From: Polyangia bacterium
GTDB lineage: Bacteria > Myxococcota_A > Polyangia > Polyangiales > Sandaracinaceae
NCBI GenBank assembly: GCA_030426845.1
Contig: JAUHXR010000064.1
Location: forward strand, 1-33,465
Reading direction: 5' to 3'
DNA: 33,465 nucleotides
Position numbers and translations under genes: made by a program. Shown piece after piece: positions 32,969 to 33,465 of the stretch (the stretch's first letter is position 1; each line of letters opens with the position of its first letter). The notes below the pieces were generated by a model, which made no database searches, was not told the DNA's origin, and worked only from the letters and a program-made list of their open reading frames with translations.

Positions 32969-33465
32969 TCAGATCACGAGGTGGAGCCGGCGCGCCGCGC
33001 AGGTGAGCTTCACCGCCGCGCCGTAGCGCAGCTCGATCGCGTCGGCCTCGATGCCGTCGCCGAACACCACGCCGCCGTCGTTCATCTCCGAGCGGATGAC
33101 GAGCGGCTCGCGCTCCTCGAGGAGGCCGGCGGTCAGCTCGGTGGAGGTGGCGACGCTCGGCCAGGCCTCGCGCACGAGGTAGGCGAGGCGCCGCGCGCCC
33201 GGGCTCGGCAGCGACCAGTCGAGCCCGCGCTCGCGGTGGATGCTGCAGGCCCAGCCGCTCGCGCCGGTGCCGGTGGCCACGATCACCCCGCTCGAGGAGT
33301 GCCGCGCCTCGGCGCCGGCGCAGGCGATGCGGTAGCGCGCGCTCTGGTGGGTGCGGTGGCCGACGAAGATCTCGTTGAGCGCGGCGAGCCGCTGCCCGTC
33401 GTCGGTGCGCGCCTCCACCATCGTGCGCTCCTCGACCGGGGCCTCGCCGGCCGCGGCGGCGTGGA
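32969..33465 (-). CDS. NAD(+) kinase-like protein (5' part beyond window)
   Basis: The frame is open through the right edge, so only the C-terminal ~165 residues are seen. VEERTM, ALNEIFVGH and SSGVIVATGTGASGW match the ATP-NAD kinase fold. The usual motif there is DGVIVATPTGSTAY; this variant (GTGASGW) resembles divergent NAD-kinase or NADK2-type proteins. Such enzymes phosphorylate NAD to NADP. The ATG at 33421 lies inside a conserved stretch and is not the start. It converges on the fusion-enzyme gene, with 12 bp between the stops. Confidence 0.75.
   Translation of the reverse strand, partial: HAAAAGEAPVEERTMVEARTDDGQRLAALNEIFVGHRTHQSARYRIACAGAEARHSSSGVIVATGTGASGWACSIHRERGLDWSLPSPGARRLAYLVREAWPSVATSTELTAGLLEEREPLVIRSEMNDGGVVFGDGIEADAIELRYGAAVKLTCAARRLHLVI

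Overview
The window is very GC-rich chromosomal DNA with strong G/C preference at third codon positions. Its gene content points to a myxobacterium, probably of the Polyangiales/Sandaracinus type. The clues are a TIGR02266-type PilZ protein, a eukaryote-like Ser/Thr kinase with a PEGA tail, many lipoproteins with Asp-Ala-Gly linkers, an NTT-type carrier fused to HEAT-like repeats, and a very large fused metabolic enzyme. The assignment rests on these features only; there is no rRNA here. I see no insertion sequence, phage gene, CRISPR array or origin, and no gene-free stretch exceeds about 210 bp.

Layout. (1) 1-9.9 kb is housekeeping and small envelope genes: the 5' part of a PilZ/PEGA membrane protein, folK, xseA-aroE, a PiT-like carrier with an Mpo1-like protein, lgt with two small exported proteins beside it, a DUF167 gene and two small unknowns. 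(2) 10-13.4 kb, minus strand, is a translationally coupled trio: PEGA-tailed Ser/Thr kinase, three-LysM protein, PLP enzyme of the D-cysteine desulfhydrase/ACC deaminase family. (3) 14.4-21.5 kb, plus strand, is a self-contained TonB uptake cassette: tonB, exbB, exbD, exbD, a TonB-dependent receptor with an acidic periplasmic repeat, and a predicted beta-helix lipoprotein, closed by a strong UUCG-loop terminator. (4) 21.5-23.6 kb, minus strand, holds a membrane protein, a LAS-type murein endopeptidase and a lipoprotein. (5) A tRNA with anticodon CAT has its own consensus promoter and a downstream hairpin (23.77-23.93 kb). (6) 23.95-27.6 kb, minus strand, pairs an NTT-like carrier/HEAT fusion with a double cyclic-nucleotide-binding-domain protein whose start overlaps the carrier's stop. 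(7) 27.6-33 kb holds a PSI-like lipoprotein, then divergently a 1527-residue fusion: aldehyde dehydrogenase, class III aminotransferase, GNAT acetyltransferase and a second, degenerate aminotransferase. The 3' part of an NAD-kinase-like gene runs off the right edge.

The most novel item is the 1527-residue enzyme. Its active modules are the three activities of an acyl-protected diamine or amino-acid degradation route (acylate, transaminate, oxidise the semialdehyde), logic known from the AST pathway. Its C-terminal aminotransferase copy has lost the Schiff-base lysine, which suggests an intramolecular pseudo-dimer. The carrier/HEAT plus cyclic-nucleotide-binding pair and the self-contained TonB cassette are the next most interesting. 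All functions are read from motifs by eye; no homology search was run.
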